A stretch of DNA of 64,000 nt from positions 1,612,001 to 1,676,000 of the forward strand of contig NZ_BSUN01000001.1 of assembly GCF_030161615.1 (NCBI RefSeq). The letters are read 5' to 3'. Source of the DNA: Demequina litorisediminis (GTDB taxonomy: Bacteria; Actinomycetota; Actinomycetes; Actinomycetales; Demequinaceae). Made by a program: the position numbers and the translations under genes. Position 1 is the stretch's first letter, and each line of letters opens with the position of its first letter. Of this stretch, positions 28,657-40,340 are shown one piece after another. The notes beneath the pieces are model-generated. The model searched no databases. It was not told where the DNA came from and saw only the letters and a program-made list of their open reading frames with translations.

Positions 28657-29940
28657 GTGAAATCCACAGCCGATGTCATCGTGGTGGGCGCTGGGCCCGG
28701 AGGCTCCGCCGCCGCGTACTACCTGGCATCCGAGGGATTCAACGTCATCGCCCTGGAGAAGTCCCGCTTCCCCCGCGAGAAGGTCTGCGGCGACGGCCTC
28801 ACGCCACGCGCCGTGCGCGAGATTGATCTGATCGGCCTGCCCACGCCACGCGAGGAAGGCTGGATCCCCAACTGGGGTCTGCGCATGGTCGGCGGCGGCC
28901 ACCGCCTCGAGTTCCCCTGGCACGAGCAGGACTCCTTCCCGAACTACGGGCTCTCGCTCGCCCGTGCGAGCCTTGACCACCGCCTCGCCGAGCACGCCCG
29001 CTCCGCCGGAGCCGATGTCCGCGAGGGCTGGTTCGTCACCGGCGCCGTGCGTGACGAGCGCACCGGGCGCGTCATTGGCGTCACGGCCAAGGAGACCGAC
29101 GAGAAGGGCCGCAAGATCGGCGACGAGGTGACCTTCACGGCCCCCGTCGTCATCGCTGCGGACGGCGTCAGCGCGCGCATCGCGCTCGGCCTTGGCATGG
29201 AGCGCAAGGACGACCGCCCCATGGGCGTCGCCGTGCGCACCTACTTCGAGACCCCCCGCCACGACGAGGAGTGGATGGAGGGTCACCTCACCATCTGGGA
29301 TGGCGAGCCCGGCAAGTCCAACCTCCTCCCCGGCTATGGCTGGATCTTCCCGCTGGGCGATGGCACCGCGAACATCGGTCTCGGCACGCTCAGCCCCCAC
29401 GGTCAGCCCTCGGGCCTCGACCACCGTGCGCTGTTCGATGGCTGGATCCGCAACGGCATCACCGACTGGGAGATCGACCCCGACGCCCCCACCGCCAAGG
29501 TGCAGGGCGCGGCCATCCCCATGGCGTTCAACCGTCAGCCCCACTACGTCCCCGGACTCCTCCTGGTGGGCGACTCGGGCGGCATGGTGAACCCGTTCAA
29601 CGGTGAGGGCATCGCCTACGCCATGCAGGCGGCACGCCGCGCGACCGAGGCCATCGTGGGCTGGCGGGACGCCACCGATGACGTCGCAGCGGAGGCGGCA
29701 CTTGCCGGCTATGCGCGCCAGATGAAGGACGACCTCGGCGGGTACTACTCGCTGGGCCGGGTCTTCGCCGAACTCGTCTCTCACCCGCAGGTGATGAAGG
29801 TGTGCACCCGCTACGGATTGCCCCAGCCGGTGATCATGCGCTTTACGCATAAACTGCTCGCGGACGTCTACGAACCGCGCGGAGGGGACTGGGCCGACAG
29901 GCTCCTGTCCACCCTGACCAAGATCGCGCCGGCCGCATGA
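28657..29940 (+). CDS. Geranylgeranyl reductase-family flavoprotein (menaquinone side-chain reductase-like)
   Basis: 427 aa from GTG 28657. FAD-binding N-terminus ADVIVVGAGPGGSAAAYYL, conserved substrate loop SRFPREKVCGDGLTPR, and the GD motif LLLVGDSGGMVNPFNGEGIAYAM. This family saturates isoprenoid double bonds; in actinobacteria related proteins (MenJ) reduce one or more menaquinone isoprene units. Its place directly before nuoA supports a respiratory quinone role, but the substrate is inferred. TAGGCT at 28645-28650 gives a leaderless start at 28657; the GTG at 28651 is less likely. No AGCT, intact frame. Confidence 0.88.
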   Translation: MKSTADVIVVGAGPGGSAAAYYLASEGFNVIALEKSRFPREKVCGDGLTPRAVREIDLIGLPTPREEGWIPNWGLRMVGGGHRLEFPWHEQDSFPNYGLSLARASLDHRLAEHARSAGADVREGWFVTGAVRDERTGRVIGVTAKETDEKGRKIGDEVTFTAPVVIAADGVSARIALGLGMERKDDRPMGVAVRTYFETPRHDEEWMEGHLTIWDGEPGKSNLLPGYGWIFPLGDGTANIGLGTLSPHGQPSGLDHRALFDGWIRNGITDWEIDPDAPTAKVQGAAIPMAFNRQPHYVPGLLLVGDSGGMVNPFNGEGIAYAMQAARRATEAIVGWRDATDDVAAEAALAGYARQMKDDLGGYYSLGRVFAELVSHPQVMKVCTRYGLPQPVIMRFTHKLLADVYEPRGGDWADRLLSTLTKIAPAA

Positions 29941-29986
29941 GGCACGCGCAACCACCCATGGACCTGACAAGCGAGGGAGTCGACCA

Positions 29987-30346
29987 GTGAATCCGTACGT
30001 GCCGATCGTGGTGATGATCGTCATCGCGGGACTCATGGCAGCGGCCGGCCTCATGGCCAGCAACCTGATCGGTCCCAAGCGTTACAACGCGGCGAAGGTC
30101 GACCAGTATGAGTCTGGCCTGCAGCCCACCCCGGGAGCCGCCGGCGGCGGACGCATCCCGATTAAGTACTACCTCGTCGCGATGAGCTTCATCGTCTTCG
30201 ACATCGAGGTGGTGTTCCTCTACCCCTGGGCCATCGCGCACGATGCCCTGGGCTGGTTTGGGCTCATCGCCACTATGACGTTCCTCGCCCTCATCACGAT
30301 TCCTTTCGTGTACGAGTGGCGACGCGGCGGATTCGACTGGGAGTGA
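29987..30346 (+). CDS. nuoA: NADH-quinone oxidoreductase subunit A
   Basis: 119 aa membrane subunit of complex I with three helices. The conserved loop after helix 1 (NAAKVDQYESGLQPT) and the second-helix motif YYLVAMSFIVFDIEVVFLYPWA identify it. The GTG at 29987 follows AGGGAG. It is the first gene of the nuoA-N operon, which continues to 45604 with overlapping or nearly touching genes. The frame is intact and contains no AGCT. Confidence 0.96.
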   Translation: MNPYVPIVVMIVIAGLMAAAGLMASNLIGPKRYNAAKVDQYESGLQPTPGAAGGGRIPIKYYLVAMSFIVFDIEVVFLYPWAIAHDALGWFGLIATMTFLALITIPFVYEWRRGGFDWE

Positions 30347-30352
30347 TCTGAC

Positions 30353-30905
30353 ATGGCACACGACGACAGCGCACCTCCGTTCCTGCTGGGGACGGTCGAG
30401 AACTTTGTGGGCTGGGCGCGTTCCGGCTCGCTGTGGCCGGCCACCTTCGGCCTCGCCTGCTGCGCGATCGAGATGATGGGCACGGGAACGTCCCGCTTCG
30501 ACATCGCACGCTTTGGCGCCGAGGTGTTCCGTGCCTCGCCGCGCCAGGCCGACATGATGATCGTCGCCGGCCGCGTGTCGCAGAAGATGGCCCCCATCGT
30601 GCGTCAGGTCTACGACCAGATGCCCGAACCCAAGTGGGTCATCTCGATGGGCGTGTGTGCGTCGTCGGGCGGCATGTTCAACAACTACGCGATCGTGCCT
30701 GGCGTGGACCACGTGATCCCCGTGGACATCTACCTGCCCGGCTGTCCCCCGCGCCCCGAGATGCTGCTGAACGCCCTCATCGAGGCTCCAGGAGCAGGTC
30801 AAGAAGTACCCGATGCTGTCCCACCGCAAGGAGATCGCGCGCAAGGCCGAGGCGGCCGCGCTCGCCGCGACCCCCACCTCCGAGATGAAGGGGCTGCTGC
30901 GGTGA
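30353..30905 (+). CDS. nuoB: NADH-quinone oxidoreductase subunit B
   Basis: 183 aa after repair; peripheral-arm subunit holding iron-sulfur cluster N2, the last carrier before quinone. Cluster ligands are in [11 protein letters not shown] (tandem Cys), [13 protein letters not shown] and [15 protein letters not shown]. One +1 insertion at 30783-30787 turns LIE-LQEQVKK out of frame. The stop overlaps the nuoC start (GTGA). Confidence 0.96.
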
Positions 30906-31599
30906 CCGACGACAAGAACCTCGAGACCGTGGCTCCTGCGGGCCGCGAGCCGCTCACTCTCATCAACGTCCGCGAGGGCCTGTTCGGCGCCAAGGGCGAC
31001 ACCTCGGGCTTCGACGGCCTGATCAAGGCCGTCCAGATGCCGGGCGCCTCCGAGCGCCCCTACGGCGAGTGGTTCGACGGCGTCGTCGACATCCTCACGG
31101 AGCCTGCTGGGTGACGATGCCGATGCGGCCATCGAGTACGTCGTGGTCGACCGCGGCGAGCTCACGCTGTACATCGCCCGCGAGCACCTGCTGGCCGTGG
31201 CGCAGCACCTGCGCGACGACCAGGACCTGCGTTTCGAGATGTGCCTCGGCGTGTCCGGCGTGCACTACCCGGCGGACACGGGCCGCGAGCCTTCACGCCG
31301 TGTACCCGATGCAGTCGATCACGCACAACCGTCGCCTGCGCCTCGAGGTTGCCGTTCCCGACGGCGACTCGCATATCCCGTCCATCACGTCGGTCTACCC
31401 GATGAACAACTGGCACGAGCGCGAGACCTGGGACTTCTTCGGCATCATCTTCGACGGCCACCCCTCGCTCGCTCGCATCGAGATGCCGGACGACTGGGTA
31501 GGCCACCCGCAGCGCAAGGACTACCCGCTCGGCGGCATCCCCGTCGAGTACAAGGGCGCCGAGGTTCCGTCGCCCGACGAGCGGAGGCAGTACCGATGA
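30902..31599 (+). CDS. nuoC: NADH-quinone oxidoreductase subunit C
   Basis: 231 aa after repair; 30-kDa subunit of the peripheral arm. Its signature is [40 protein letters not shown]. Breaks are at 31101-31105 (ILTE-LLGDD) and 31288-31292 (GRE-LHAVYP), both AGCT; the AGCT at 31158 is unaltered. The stop overlaps the nuoD ATG (ATGA). Confidence 0.96.
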
Positions 31600-32940
31600 G
31601 CACCGACACGAAGGCCACCGGGCCTATCGTCGAGGACCCCGACGTCCCCGAGTACACCGTCTACGGTTCCGACTGGTCCGAGGTGGCCGACGAGGCTGTT
31701 CGCCTTGGCCAGCAGCGCATCGTGATGAACATGGGTCCTCAGCACCCGTCGACCCACGGCGTGCTGCGCGTCATGCTCGAGATCGAGGGCGAGACCGTCA
31801 CGGAGGCCCGCGCCGGCATCGGCTACCTCCACACCGGCATCGAGAAGAACATGGAGTTCCGCACCTGGACCCAGGGCGTGACGTTCTGCACGCGCATGGA
31901 CTACGTGGCCTCGATGACCCAGGAGCTCGCGTACTGCCTTGGCGTCGAGAAGTTGCTGGGCATCACCGATGACGTTCCGGAGCGCGCCTCCGTGCTGCGC
32001 GTCCTCATGGCGGAGCTCACCCGCATCGGCTCGCACCTCGTCGCGGTCGGCACCGGCGGTAACGAGCCTGGGCGCGACCACGATCATGACCACGGCCTTC
32101 GTGGCGCGCGAGGAGACCTTCCGCGTCATCGAGGCCATCTCGGGTCTGCGCACCAACAACGCGTACATCCGTCCCGGTGGCGTGGCCCAGGGCCTGCCCG
32201 AGGGTGGCGTCGAGATGATCCGCGCGATGATCCCCAAGGTGAAGGAGGGCCTCGACGAGCCTGGCCCTGCTCCAGATGGAGAACCCGATCCTCAAGGGCC
32301 GCCTCAAGAACGTCGCGACCATGAACCTTTCGGCGTGCATGTCGCTGGGCATCACCGGCCCCATCCTGCGCTCGACGGGTCTGCCGTACGACCTGCGCAA
32401 GGCCGAGCCGTACTGCGGCTATGAGACTTACGACTTCCAGGTCCCCACCGCCACCACGGACGATGCCTGGGCTCGCATGGTGATTCGCATGGAGGAGTGC
32501 TACGAGTCGCTCAAGATCGTCGCGCAGTGCGCCGACCGTCTGGAGAAGGCTCGGCGACGGGCCCGTCATGGTCGAGGACAAGAAGATCGCCTGGCCTGCT
32601 CGGCTCTCGATCGGCTCCGATGGCCAGGGCAACTCGCCCGAGCACATCAAGCACATCATGGGCGAGTCCATGGAGGCGCTGATCCACCACTTCAAGCCTG
32701 GTCACCGAGGGCTTCGACGTCCCGGCTGGCCAGGTTTACCAGGCCATCGAGGGACCCAAGGGCGTGCTCGGCGTGCACCTGGTGTCCGATGGCGGCACCA
32801 AGCCGTGGCGCGCGCACTTCCGCGACCCGGGATTCAACAACCTGCAGGCGCTGTCGATCATGGCGCAGGGCGGTCAGGTGGCCGATGTCGTGGTCGCCAT
32901 CGCGTCGATCGACATGGTGCTGGGAGGCGTGGACCGATGA
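31596..32940 (+). CDS. nuoD: NADH-quinone oxidoreductase subunit D
   Basis: 446 aa after repair; 49-kDa subunit that forms the quinone cavity with NuoB. Signature [23 protein letters not shown], quinone-site loop with [16 protein letters not shown], and the C-terminal [11 protein letters not shown]. Four +1 insertions, at 32065-32069, 32258-32262, 32547-32551 and 32695-32699, each at AGCT. Two GGAGCTC sites (about 31922 and 31990) remain unaltered, useful controls for the pattern. Confidence 0.96.
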
Positions 32941-33591
32941 CCTACGACGCAGACACCCTCGCGCAGGCTCGAGAAGGATGCCGCCGACATCATCGGCCGC
33001 TACCCCGTCAAGCGTTCGGCGCTGCTGCCGCTGCTGCACCTGGTGCAGTCGGTGGACGGCTACGTGAGCCCCGATGGCATCGCGTTCTGCGCGAAGACCG
33101 TTGACCTGACCTCCGCCGAGGTCAGCGCGGTCGCGACGTTCTACACGCAGTACAAGCGCCGTCCCAACGGCGAGTATCAGGTGGGCGTGTGCACCACCGC
33201 GCTGTGCGCTGTTATGGGCGGCGACGAGATCTGGCGACAGGTTTCCGAGAAGTGCGGCGTGGGCCACGACGAGACCACCGGCGACGGCAAGATCACGCTC
33301 GAGCGCATCGAGTGCAACGCGGCTTGCGACTACGCGCCCGTGATGATGGTCAACTGGGAGTTCTTCGACAACATGACGCCCGATCGTGCGCTGCGCGTGG
33401 TGGACGACATCCTCGAGGGACGCGACGTGAAGCCCACCCGAGGCTCGTCGAAGGTCGGCACGTTCAAGGAGACCGAGCGCGTGCTCGCGGGCTTCGAGGA
33501 TGGCCGCGCCAACGAGGATCAGGGCCTGGGCGACCCCACTCTCGCGGGATTGAAGATCGCGCGCGAGCAGGGCTGGGAGGAGAAGCGATGA
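32937..33591 (+). CDS. nuoE: NADH-quinone oxidoreductase subunit E
   Basis: 217 aa after repair; binds the off-pathway 2Fe-2S cluster N1a with NuoF. Thioredoxin-like domain with [18 protein letters not shown], and cluster cysteines in VGVCTTALC and [14 protein letters not shown]. One +1 insertion near the start, at 32965-32969 (LAQ-LEKDAAD). The C-terminal 50 residues are a charged extension common in Actinobacteria. Confidence 0.95.
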
Positions 33592-34916
33592 CCGACCTGA
33601 CCCCCGTCCTCACCGCCACCTGGGACGCCGAAGACTCGTGGAAGGCTCAGCACCTATGAGCAGCACGGCGGCTACGGAGCGCTGAAGAAGGCGCTCGGCA
33701 TGGAGCCCGGCGACATCATCCAGATGGTCAAGGACTCCGGCCTGCGCGGCCGTGGCGGCGCTGGCTTCCCGACCGGCATGAAGTGGGGCTTCCTGCCCCC
33801 GGACGATGGCGGCCCCCGCTACCTCGTTGTCAACGCCGATGAGTCGGAGCCCGGCACCTGCAAGGACATCCCGACCATGCTGTCGGCTCCGCAGATCCTG
33901 GTCGAGGGCGTGGCGATCACGTCCTACGCCATCGGCTGCAACCACGCCTTCATCTACGTGCGCGGCGAGGTCACCCACGTGTACCGCCGCCTGCTGCAGG
34001 CCGTGCGCGAGGCCTACGAGGCCGGCCACCTTGGCAAGAACATCCACGGCTCGGGCTTCGACCTCGACGTGACCGTTCACGCGGGCGCAGGCGCCTACAT
34101 CTGCGGTGAGGAGACCGCGCTCCTCGACTCGCTCGAGGGCCGCCGCGGTCAGCCGCGCCTGAAGCCTCCGTTCCCGGCCGTCGCGGGCCTATACGCCCGC
34201 CCCACGGTCGTTAACAACGTCGAGTCGGTCTCGTCCGTCCCCGCGATCATCGACCGTGGTGTCGAGTGGTTCACGGCGATGGGCACGGAGCGCTCGAAGG
34301 GCATGGGCATCTTCTCGCTGTCCGGCCACGTCAACCGCCCCGGACAGTACGAGGCGCCGCTCGGCATCACGCTGCGCGAGCCTGATCGACATGGCCGGCG
34401 GCATGCGTGACGGCAAGAAGGCGAAGTTCTGGACCCCCGGCGGCTCGTCGACCCCGATCTTCACCGATGAGCACCTCGACACCCCGCTCGATTACGAGTC
34501 GGTGGGTGCGGCGGGCTCCATGCTCGGCACGCGCGCGCTGCAGATTTTCGACGAAACCACCTGCGTGGTGCGCGTCGTCACCCGCTGGACGGAGTTCTAC
34601 AAGCACGAGTCGTGCGGCAAGTGCACGCCGTGCCGTGAGGGCACCTACTGGCTCACGCAGATCCTGAAGCGTGTGGAGGGTGGCCGCGGCACCGACGCGG
34701 ACATCCAGCAGCCTGCTGGACACCTGCGAGTCGATCCTTGGCCGCGCGTTCTGTGCGCTGGGCGACGGCGCCACCAGGCTCCATCTCGAGGCTCGGTGAA
34801 GGCTGTTCCGCGACGAGTATGAGCGTCACGTGACCGAGGGCTGCTGCCCGTTCGACCACGCCGCATCGGCGCTGTTCGACTACGAGACGAAGGCCATCGA
34901 GGAGGCCCACGCATGA
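33588..34916 (+). CDS. nuoF: NADH-quinone oxidoreductase subunit F
   Basis: 440 aa after repair; 51-kDa subunit carrying FMN and cluster N3, where NADH is oxidised. FMN/NADH loop [28 protein letters not shown], and N3 ligands [14 protein letters not shown] plus the later Cys in EGCCPFDHA. Breaks at 33643-33647, 34379-34383 and 34710-34714. Three further insertions lie within 29 bp (34776-34780, 34789-34793, 34800-34804); together they add exactly one codon, so the reading frame after them is unchanged, and removing all three restores TSSISSSVKLFRDEY. Confidence 0.96.
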
Positions 34917-37401
34917 CCGCCACCCCCGAGAAGGCCGCGGCCGTCGACACCGTCTCGCTGACGATCGACGGCAAGGAGGTGAGCGTCGCCAAGGGCACGC
35001 TCATCATCCGTGCCGCCGAGCAGGTGGGCATCGACATCCCGCGCTTCTGCGACCACCCGGCGCTGAAGCCCGCCGGTGCGTGCCGTCAGTGTCTCGTGGA
35101 CGTGGCGAGCCCCGGCCCCGACGGCAACCTGCGCGCGTTCCCCAAGCCGCAGCCGTCGTGCGCCATGACCGTGTCCGAGGGCATGGTCGTCAACACGCAG
35201 CACACCTCCGAGGCCGCGGACAAGGCGCAGAAGGGTGTGATGGAGCTCCTGCTCATCAACCACCCGCTCGACTGCCCCGTGTGCGACAAGGGTGGCGAGT
35301 GCCCCCTGCAGAACCAGGCGCTGAGCAACGGCCGCGTCGAGTCGCGCTTCATCGACGTGAAGCGCGTCTTCGAGAAGCCGCTCGCGCTGAGCTCGAGATC
35401 CTCCTCGACCGTGAGCGCTGCATCCTGTGCCAGCGCTGCACGCGTTTCTCGAAGGAGATCGCGGGCGACGCCTTCATCGACTTGCAGAACCGCGGTGCGA
35501 TGCAGCAGATCGGTACCTTCAACGAGGAGGTGCTGGAGTTCGACGGCTACGAGCCCATCGGCGTCGCGGCCGAGGACGAGTCCGGCAAGGCGTTCTCCTC
35601 ATACTTCTCCGGCAACACGGTGCAGATCTGCCCCGTGGGCGCGCTGACCAGCGCCGCCTATCGCTTCCGCTCGCGCCCGTTCGACCTCATCTCGAGCCCC
35701 GGCATCGGTGAGCACGATTCGTCGGGCGCCGCGATCCGCGTGGACCACCGCCGCGGCAAGATCCTGCGCCGCCTGGCCGACCAGGACATGGTCGTCAACG
35801 AGGACTGGGTTACGGACAAGGACCGCTTCGCGTTCGCCTGGCAGAACCTTGCAGACCGCATCACGCGCCCGCTGCTGCGCGGCGAAGACGGCGAACTGCA
35901 CGAGGCCTCGTGGCCCGATGCGCTTGCCGCTGCCGCCGCAGGCCTCAAGGCCGCCATCACCGGTGACGAGGCTCTCGGAGCCGCCGTCCTGCCGGGTGGC
36001 CGCGTCACCCTTGAGGACGCCTACGCGTACGGCAAGTTTGCCCGCGTGGCGCTCGGCACCAACGACGTCGACGCGCGCACGCGCATTGCGTCGGACGAGG
36101 AGCAGGCGTTCCTCGGCTCGACCGTCGCCGGTACCGGGATGGGCGTGACCTTCGGTGACCTCGAGAAGGCCCCCGCGGTCCTTCTCGCCGGTTTCGAGGC
36201 CGAGGACGAGGGCGGCGTGGTGTTCCTGCGCCTGCGCAAGTCGCTGGGCCGCCAGCAGGTCTTCACCATCGCACCGTTCCGCACCCGTGGCGCCGAGAAG
36301 TTGAACGCGACGCTGATCCCCACCGCCCCTGGCGGCGAGGGCAAGGCGCTGGCAGCGATCAAGGCCTCGACGGACGCCGCCGAGGCCCTCAAGGCCGAGG
36401 GTTCCGTCATTGTGGTCGGCGAGCGACTCGCCGGATCGCCGGGTGCCTTCACGCAGGCTCTCGCGCTCGCCAAGCGCACCGGTGCCCGCCTGGCGTGGAT
36501 CCCGCGCCGTGCGGGTGAGCGCGGTGCGCTCGAGGCGGGCGCTCTGCCCGGCCTGCTGCCCGGCGGCCGCGACGTCACCAGTGCATCGGCCCGCCAGACG
36601 GTGGCCGAGGCATGGGGCGTTGACTCGCTTCCCGAGGCCGCGGGCCGCGATGCGGCGGCGATCATCGCCGACGCCGCGGCAGGCAAGGTGGGTGCGCTCG
36701 TGCTGGGTGGTGTCACGCCGTCCGACCTCACTGGTCCGATGTCCGAGGCGCTCTCGCGCACGCCGTTCGTGATCTCGCTCGAGGTCCGTCGCGGCGAGGT
36801 CGCCGAGTTCGCCGATGTGGTGTTCCCCGTGGCGCCCCCGTCGGAGAAGTCCGGCACCTTCGTGAACTGGGAAGGCCGCCTGCGCGGCTTCGCGACGGCC
36901 ATCAAGACCGACGCGATGGGCGACCACCGTGTGCTCGACCTGCTCGCCCGCGAGGCTCGGCGTCGACCTGCGCACGGCCACGATCGCCGATGCGAACGAG
37001 CAGGCGGCCGCGCTGGGTGCACCCGCCAAGGGTGAGCGCCTGGCCGCCCCCAAGGTTGATGCCGCCAAGGTGGACGCGAAGGCGGGTGCCTCCGTGGTGC
37101 TCGCCTCGTGGCACCAGTTGGTGGACGAGGGTGCTCTCCAGGACGGTGAGCCTTACCTCGCCGGCACCGGTCGCACCGCGGTGGCGCGCCTTTCGGCCGC
37201 GACTGCCGCGGCGGCGGGAGCCACCGACGGCGTCATCACGGTTGCCTCGGATAACGGTTCCCTTGAGTTGCCTGTCGCGGTCACCGATGACATGGCCGAT
37301 GGTGTGGTCTGGGTTCCCACCAAGTCGCCCGGCTCGTGGGTGGCACAGGAGCTCGGCGTGGAGCCGGGCGCGCTCGTCACCGTGAAGGGGGAGTGGCGTG
37401 A
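34913..37401 (+). CDS. nuoG: NADH-quinone oxidoreductase subunit G
   Basis: About 829 aa after repair; largest peripheral subunit. N-terminal ferredoxin domain ligands in [16 protein letters not shown], the His/Cys cluster region around [17 protein letters not shown], the 4Fe-4S ligands [12 protein letters not shown] and QICPVGAL, then a molybdopterin-oxidoreductase-like domain. Breaks: one base short near 35390 (ALS-?-EILLDRERC), +1 at 36953-36957 (ARE-LGVDL), and a G run at 37387-37391 one short. With that G restored the protein ends VKGGVA and its TGA overlaps the nuoH GTG. Confidence 0.94.
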
Positions 37402-38752
37402 TCGCTCTCGAGACTGTCGACCCGGCGACGCTGTCCAACGCCGAGGCGTTGGCCAACGACCCGCTGTGGCTCGTCATCGTCAAGGCCGTCATCATCCTCG
37501 TGTTCCTCCTCACGAGCGTGCTGTTCGCCGTGTGGTTCGAGCGCCGAGTGATCGGTCGCCTGCAGCGCCGTCCCGGCCCCAACCGCAAGGGCCCGTTCGG
37601 CCTTCTGCAGTCGGTCGCGGACGCGGTGAAGGCTCCTCACCAAGGAGGACATCACCGTGCGCGCCTCCGACAAGGTGCTCTACATCGTCGCCCCGGCGAT
37701 CTCGGTGTTCTGCGCGTTCCTCATCTTCGCGGTGATCCCGTTCGGCCCGGTGACGCACATCCCCGGCACGGACATCTACACGCCGCTGCAGGCTCACCGA
37801 CTTCCCGGTCGCCGTGCTGTTCATCCTCGCGTGCGCCGCGCTCGGCGTGTACGGCATCGTGCTCGGTGGCTGGGCCTCTGGCTCGGTCTACCCGCTCATG
37901 GGTGCCGTCCGCTCGACCGCCCAGGTGATCTCCTACGAGGCTCGCCATGGGTCTGTCGCTCGTGACGGTGTTCCTGCTCTCGGGCACGATGTCCACCTCG
38001 GGGATCGTCGAGGCGCAGGCCGACCGCTGGTGGGCCTGGCCGCTGTTCCCCGCCTTCATCCTGTACGTCATCTCCATGGTCGGTGAGACCAACCGTCTGC
38101 CGTTCGACCTCCCCGAGGCCGAGGGTGAGCCTGGTCGCGGGCTTCATGACCGAGTACTCGTCGATGAAGTTCGCCTGGTACTTTCTCGCGGAGTACATGA
38201 ACATGGTGAACGTCTCCGCCGTGGCCGCGACCCTCTTCCTGGGTGGCTGGCACGCGCCGTGGCCCGCATCGTGGGCCGGAGCCGACTTCCTCAACTCCGG
38301 GATCTTCCCGCCCATCTGGCTGATCATCAAGATCTGGCTGCTGATGTTCGTGTTCGTGTGGATCCGTGGCTCGCTGCTGCGCTTCCGCTACGACCAGTTC
38401 ATGCGCTTCGGCTGGAAGGTCCTCATCCCCGTCGGCCTCGCCTGGGTGGTGTTCTTCTCCGTGGGCCGCGAGGCGTTTGACGCGTGGGGTCGTGACCTCA
38501 ACGTGTACGACGCCGTCGCGGGCCTTGTCGGCATCCTGCTCACCATCTCGGTGATCAGTTTCCTCACCGACTCGAAGGAAGGCTCGAGCCGCGCGAGAGG
38601 CTGCCACAGAGGAGCCCGAGCCCGAGGTGCTCGACGCCTTCGCGGGCGGCTACCCGGTGCCGCCGCTGCCCCATCAGACCCTGCCCCCGTCGCCCCGGTC
38701 CGGACGGACCGTCGAGGCGAGCGCCACCCGAACCCCGGAAGGAGGCGAGTGA
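37398..38752 (+). CDS. nuoH: NADH-quinone oxidoreductase subunit H
   Basis: About 449 aa after repair; membrane subunit linking the peripheral and membrane arms at the quinone entrance. Motifs [36 protein letters not shown]-like region, and [25 protein letters not shown]. Five +1 insertions at AGCT: 37630-37634, 37790-37794, 37938-37942, 38128-38132 and 38580-38584. The last precedes a Pro/Glu-rich cytoplasmic tail typical of the actinobacterial protein. Confidence 0.95.
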
Positions 38753-38753
38753 C

Positions 38754-39532
38754 ATGACCGAATCGGATGACGTCTGGAAGGTCAACCGCGAGCGCGACGG
38801 TAAGTCCGAGCCCTTCGTGTCGAACCTGCCCCAGGCTGGCCCCGTCGGCAAGGTTTTTGCCCCCGTCGCCGGCTTCGGCGTGACGCTGCGCAACTTCTTC
38901 AAGCCCACCGTGACGGAGCAGTACCCGGAGAAGAAGGTCGCGCCGATGCCGCGCTACCACGGCCGGCACCAGGCTCAACCGCTACGCGGATGGTCTCGAG
39001 AAGTGCATCGGCTGTGAACTGTGCGCGTGGGCCTGCCCCGCGGACGCGATCTACGTCGAGGCTGACTCCAACACGCCCGATGCGCAGTTCTCGCCCGGCG
39101 AGCGCTACGGCCGCGTCTACCAGATCAACTACCTGCGCTGCATCTTCTGCGGCCTGTGCATCGAGGCATGCCCCACGCGCGCGCTCACGATGACCAACGA
39201 GTACGAGCCTGGCGGGCCCCACCCGCGAGGGCCTCATCTACGAGAAGCAGGACCTGCTGGCGCCCATGGGCGAGGCGATGCTCGCGGCCCCGCACCCGAT
39301 GGTGCCCGGCACCGTGGATGACGACTACTACCGCGGTGACGTCCTCAAGGTCGTCGAGGAGCAGACGGACTGGGTGCGCGAGAACCGCCCCGAGGACCCC
39401 ACGCTCCCCGAGAACCGCGGCATGCGCGAGGAGAACCCCGAGCACCGCAAGACCGAGCACTCGGACGCCCGCCTGAACGTGGCGCGTCACCAAACGGCGG
39501 CGACTTCCTCCTGGCGCGGCGGGAGCATCTGA
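38754..39532 (+). CDS. nuoI: NADH-quinone oxidoreductase subunit I
   Basis: 258 aa after repair; carries clusters N6a and N6b. The two 4Fe-4S motifs are [20 protein letters not shown] and [18 protein letters not shown]. Breaks at 38971-38975 (HQ-LNRYADG) and 39206-39210 ([12 protein letters not shown]). The acidic C-terminal extension of about 70 residues is usual in Actinobacteria. The ATG is 2 bp after the nuoH stop. Confidence 0.96.
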
Positions 39533-39535
39533 CCC

Positions 39536-40340
39536 ATGGTGAATGAAGCCCTCTTCTGGATCGTCGCCATCATCACGGTGACCGGATCGTTGTCGCTGCT
39601 GTTCGCCCGCAAGGGCGCGCACATCGCGATGAGCATCGTCACGGTGATGTGTGGCCTCGCCGCCGCCTACGTGGGACTCGGTGCCCCGTTCCTCGGCGTG
39701 GTGCAGATCGTCGTCTACACGGGCGCGGTCATGATGCTGTTCCTGTTCGTCCTCATGCTGGTCGGCGTCGACCAGCGCGAGTCGCTCAAGGAGACCATCA
39801 AGGGCCAGCGCTGGATCGCGCTCGCCGGCGCCGGTGGCATGGCGCTGCTGCTGATCTCGGTCATCGGCCGGGTCGAGCCGACGTCCTCCGACCAGTTCAC
39901 CGACGGCAACCCCGAGGAGATCGCACTGGTGCTGTTCTCCCAGTACGTCCTCGTCATGGAGGTGCTGGGCGCGCTGCTCATCACCGCCGCGGTGGGCGCC
40001 CTGGTCCTGACGCACACGCCTCGCTTGAAGCCGCGCCACAGCCAGGTGGAGCGCAGGCGGCGCGCATCCTCGCCGGTGCCGACCCCGTCAACAAGCCGAT
40101 GCCCGGTGTGTACGCGCGCCACAACGCGCTCGACGTGCCTGCGCTCGACCCCGAGGGCAAGCCCATCGACCACTCGATCTCGCGTGTGCTCAAGGCGCGT
40201 CACCAGACGCAGGAGGGCGCCGAGTTCCGCCACCAGTTGGCGGACCCGGACAACCCTGACCACGAGGCGCAGCCGGCCGATGCGCCGCCGCGCGACTCGC
40301 ACGACCGCAACCCGCGCCAGGGTGAGGGGAGTCCCGATGA
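39536..40340 (+). CDS. nuoJ: NADH-quinone oxidoreductase subunit J
   Basis: About 268 aa after repair; membrane-arm subunit with five helices including [22 protein letters not shown], which contains the pi-bulge region of TMH3. A soluble tail with [19 protein letters not shown] is typical of actinobacteria. One base is missing near 40057 (between SQVE and AQAARIL), and near 40331 AGTC stands where AGCTC restores a TGA stop that overlaps the nuoK ATG. Confidence 0.92.
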
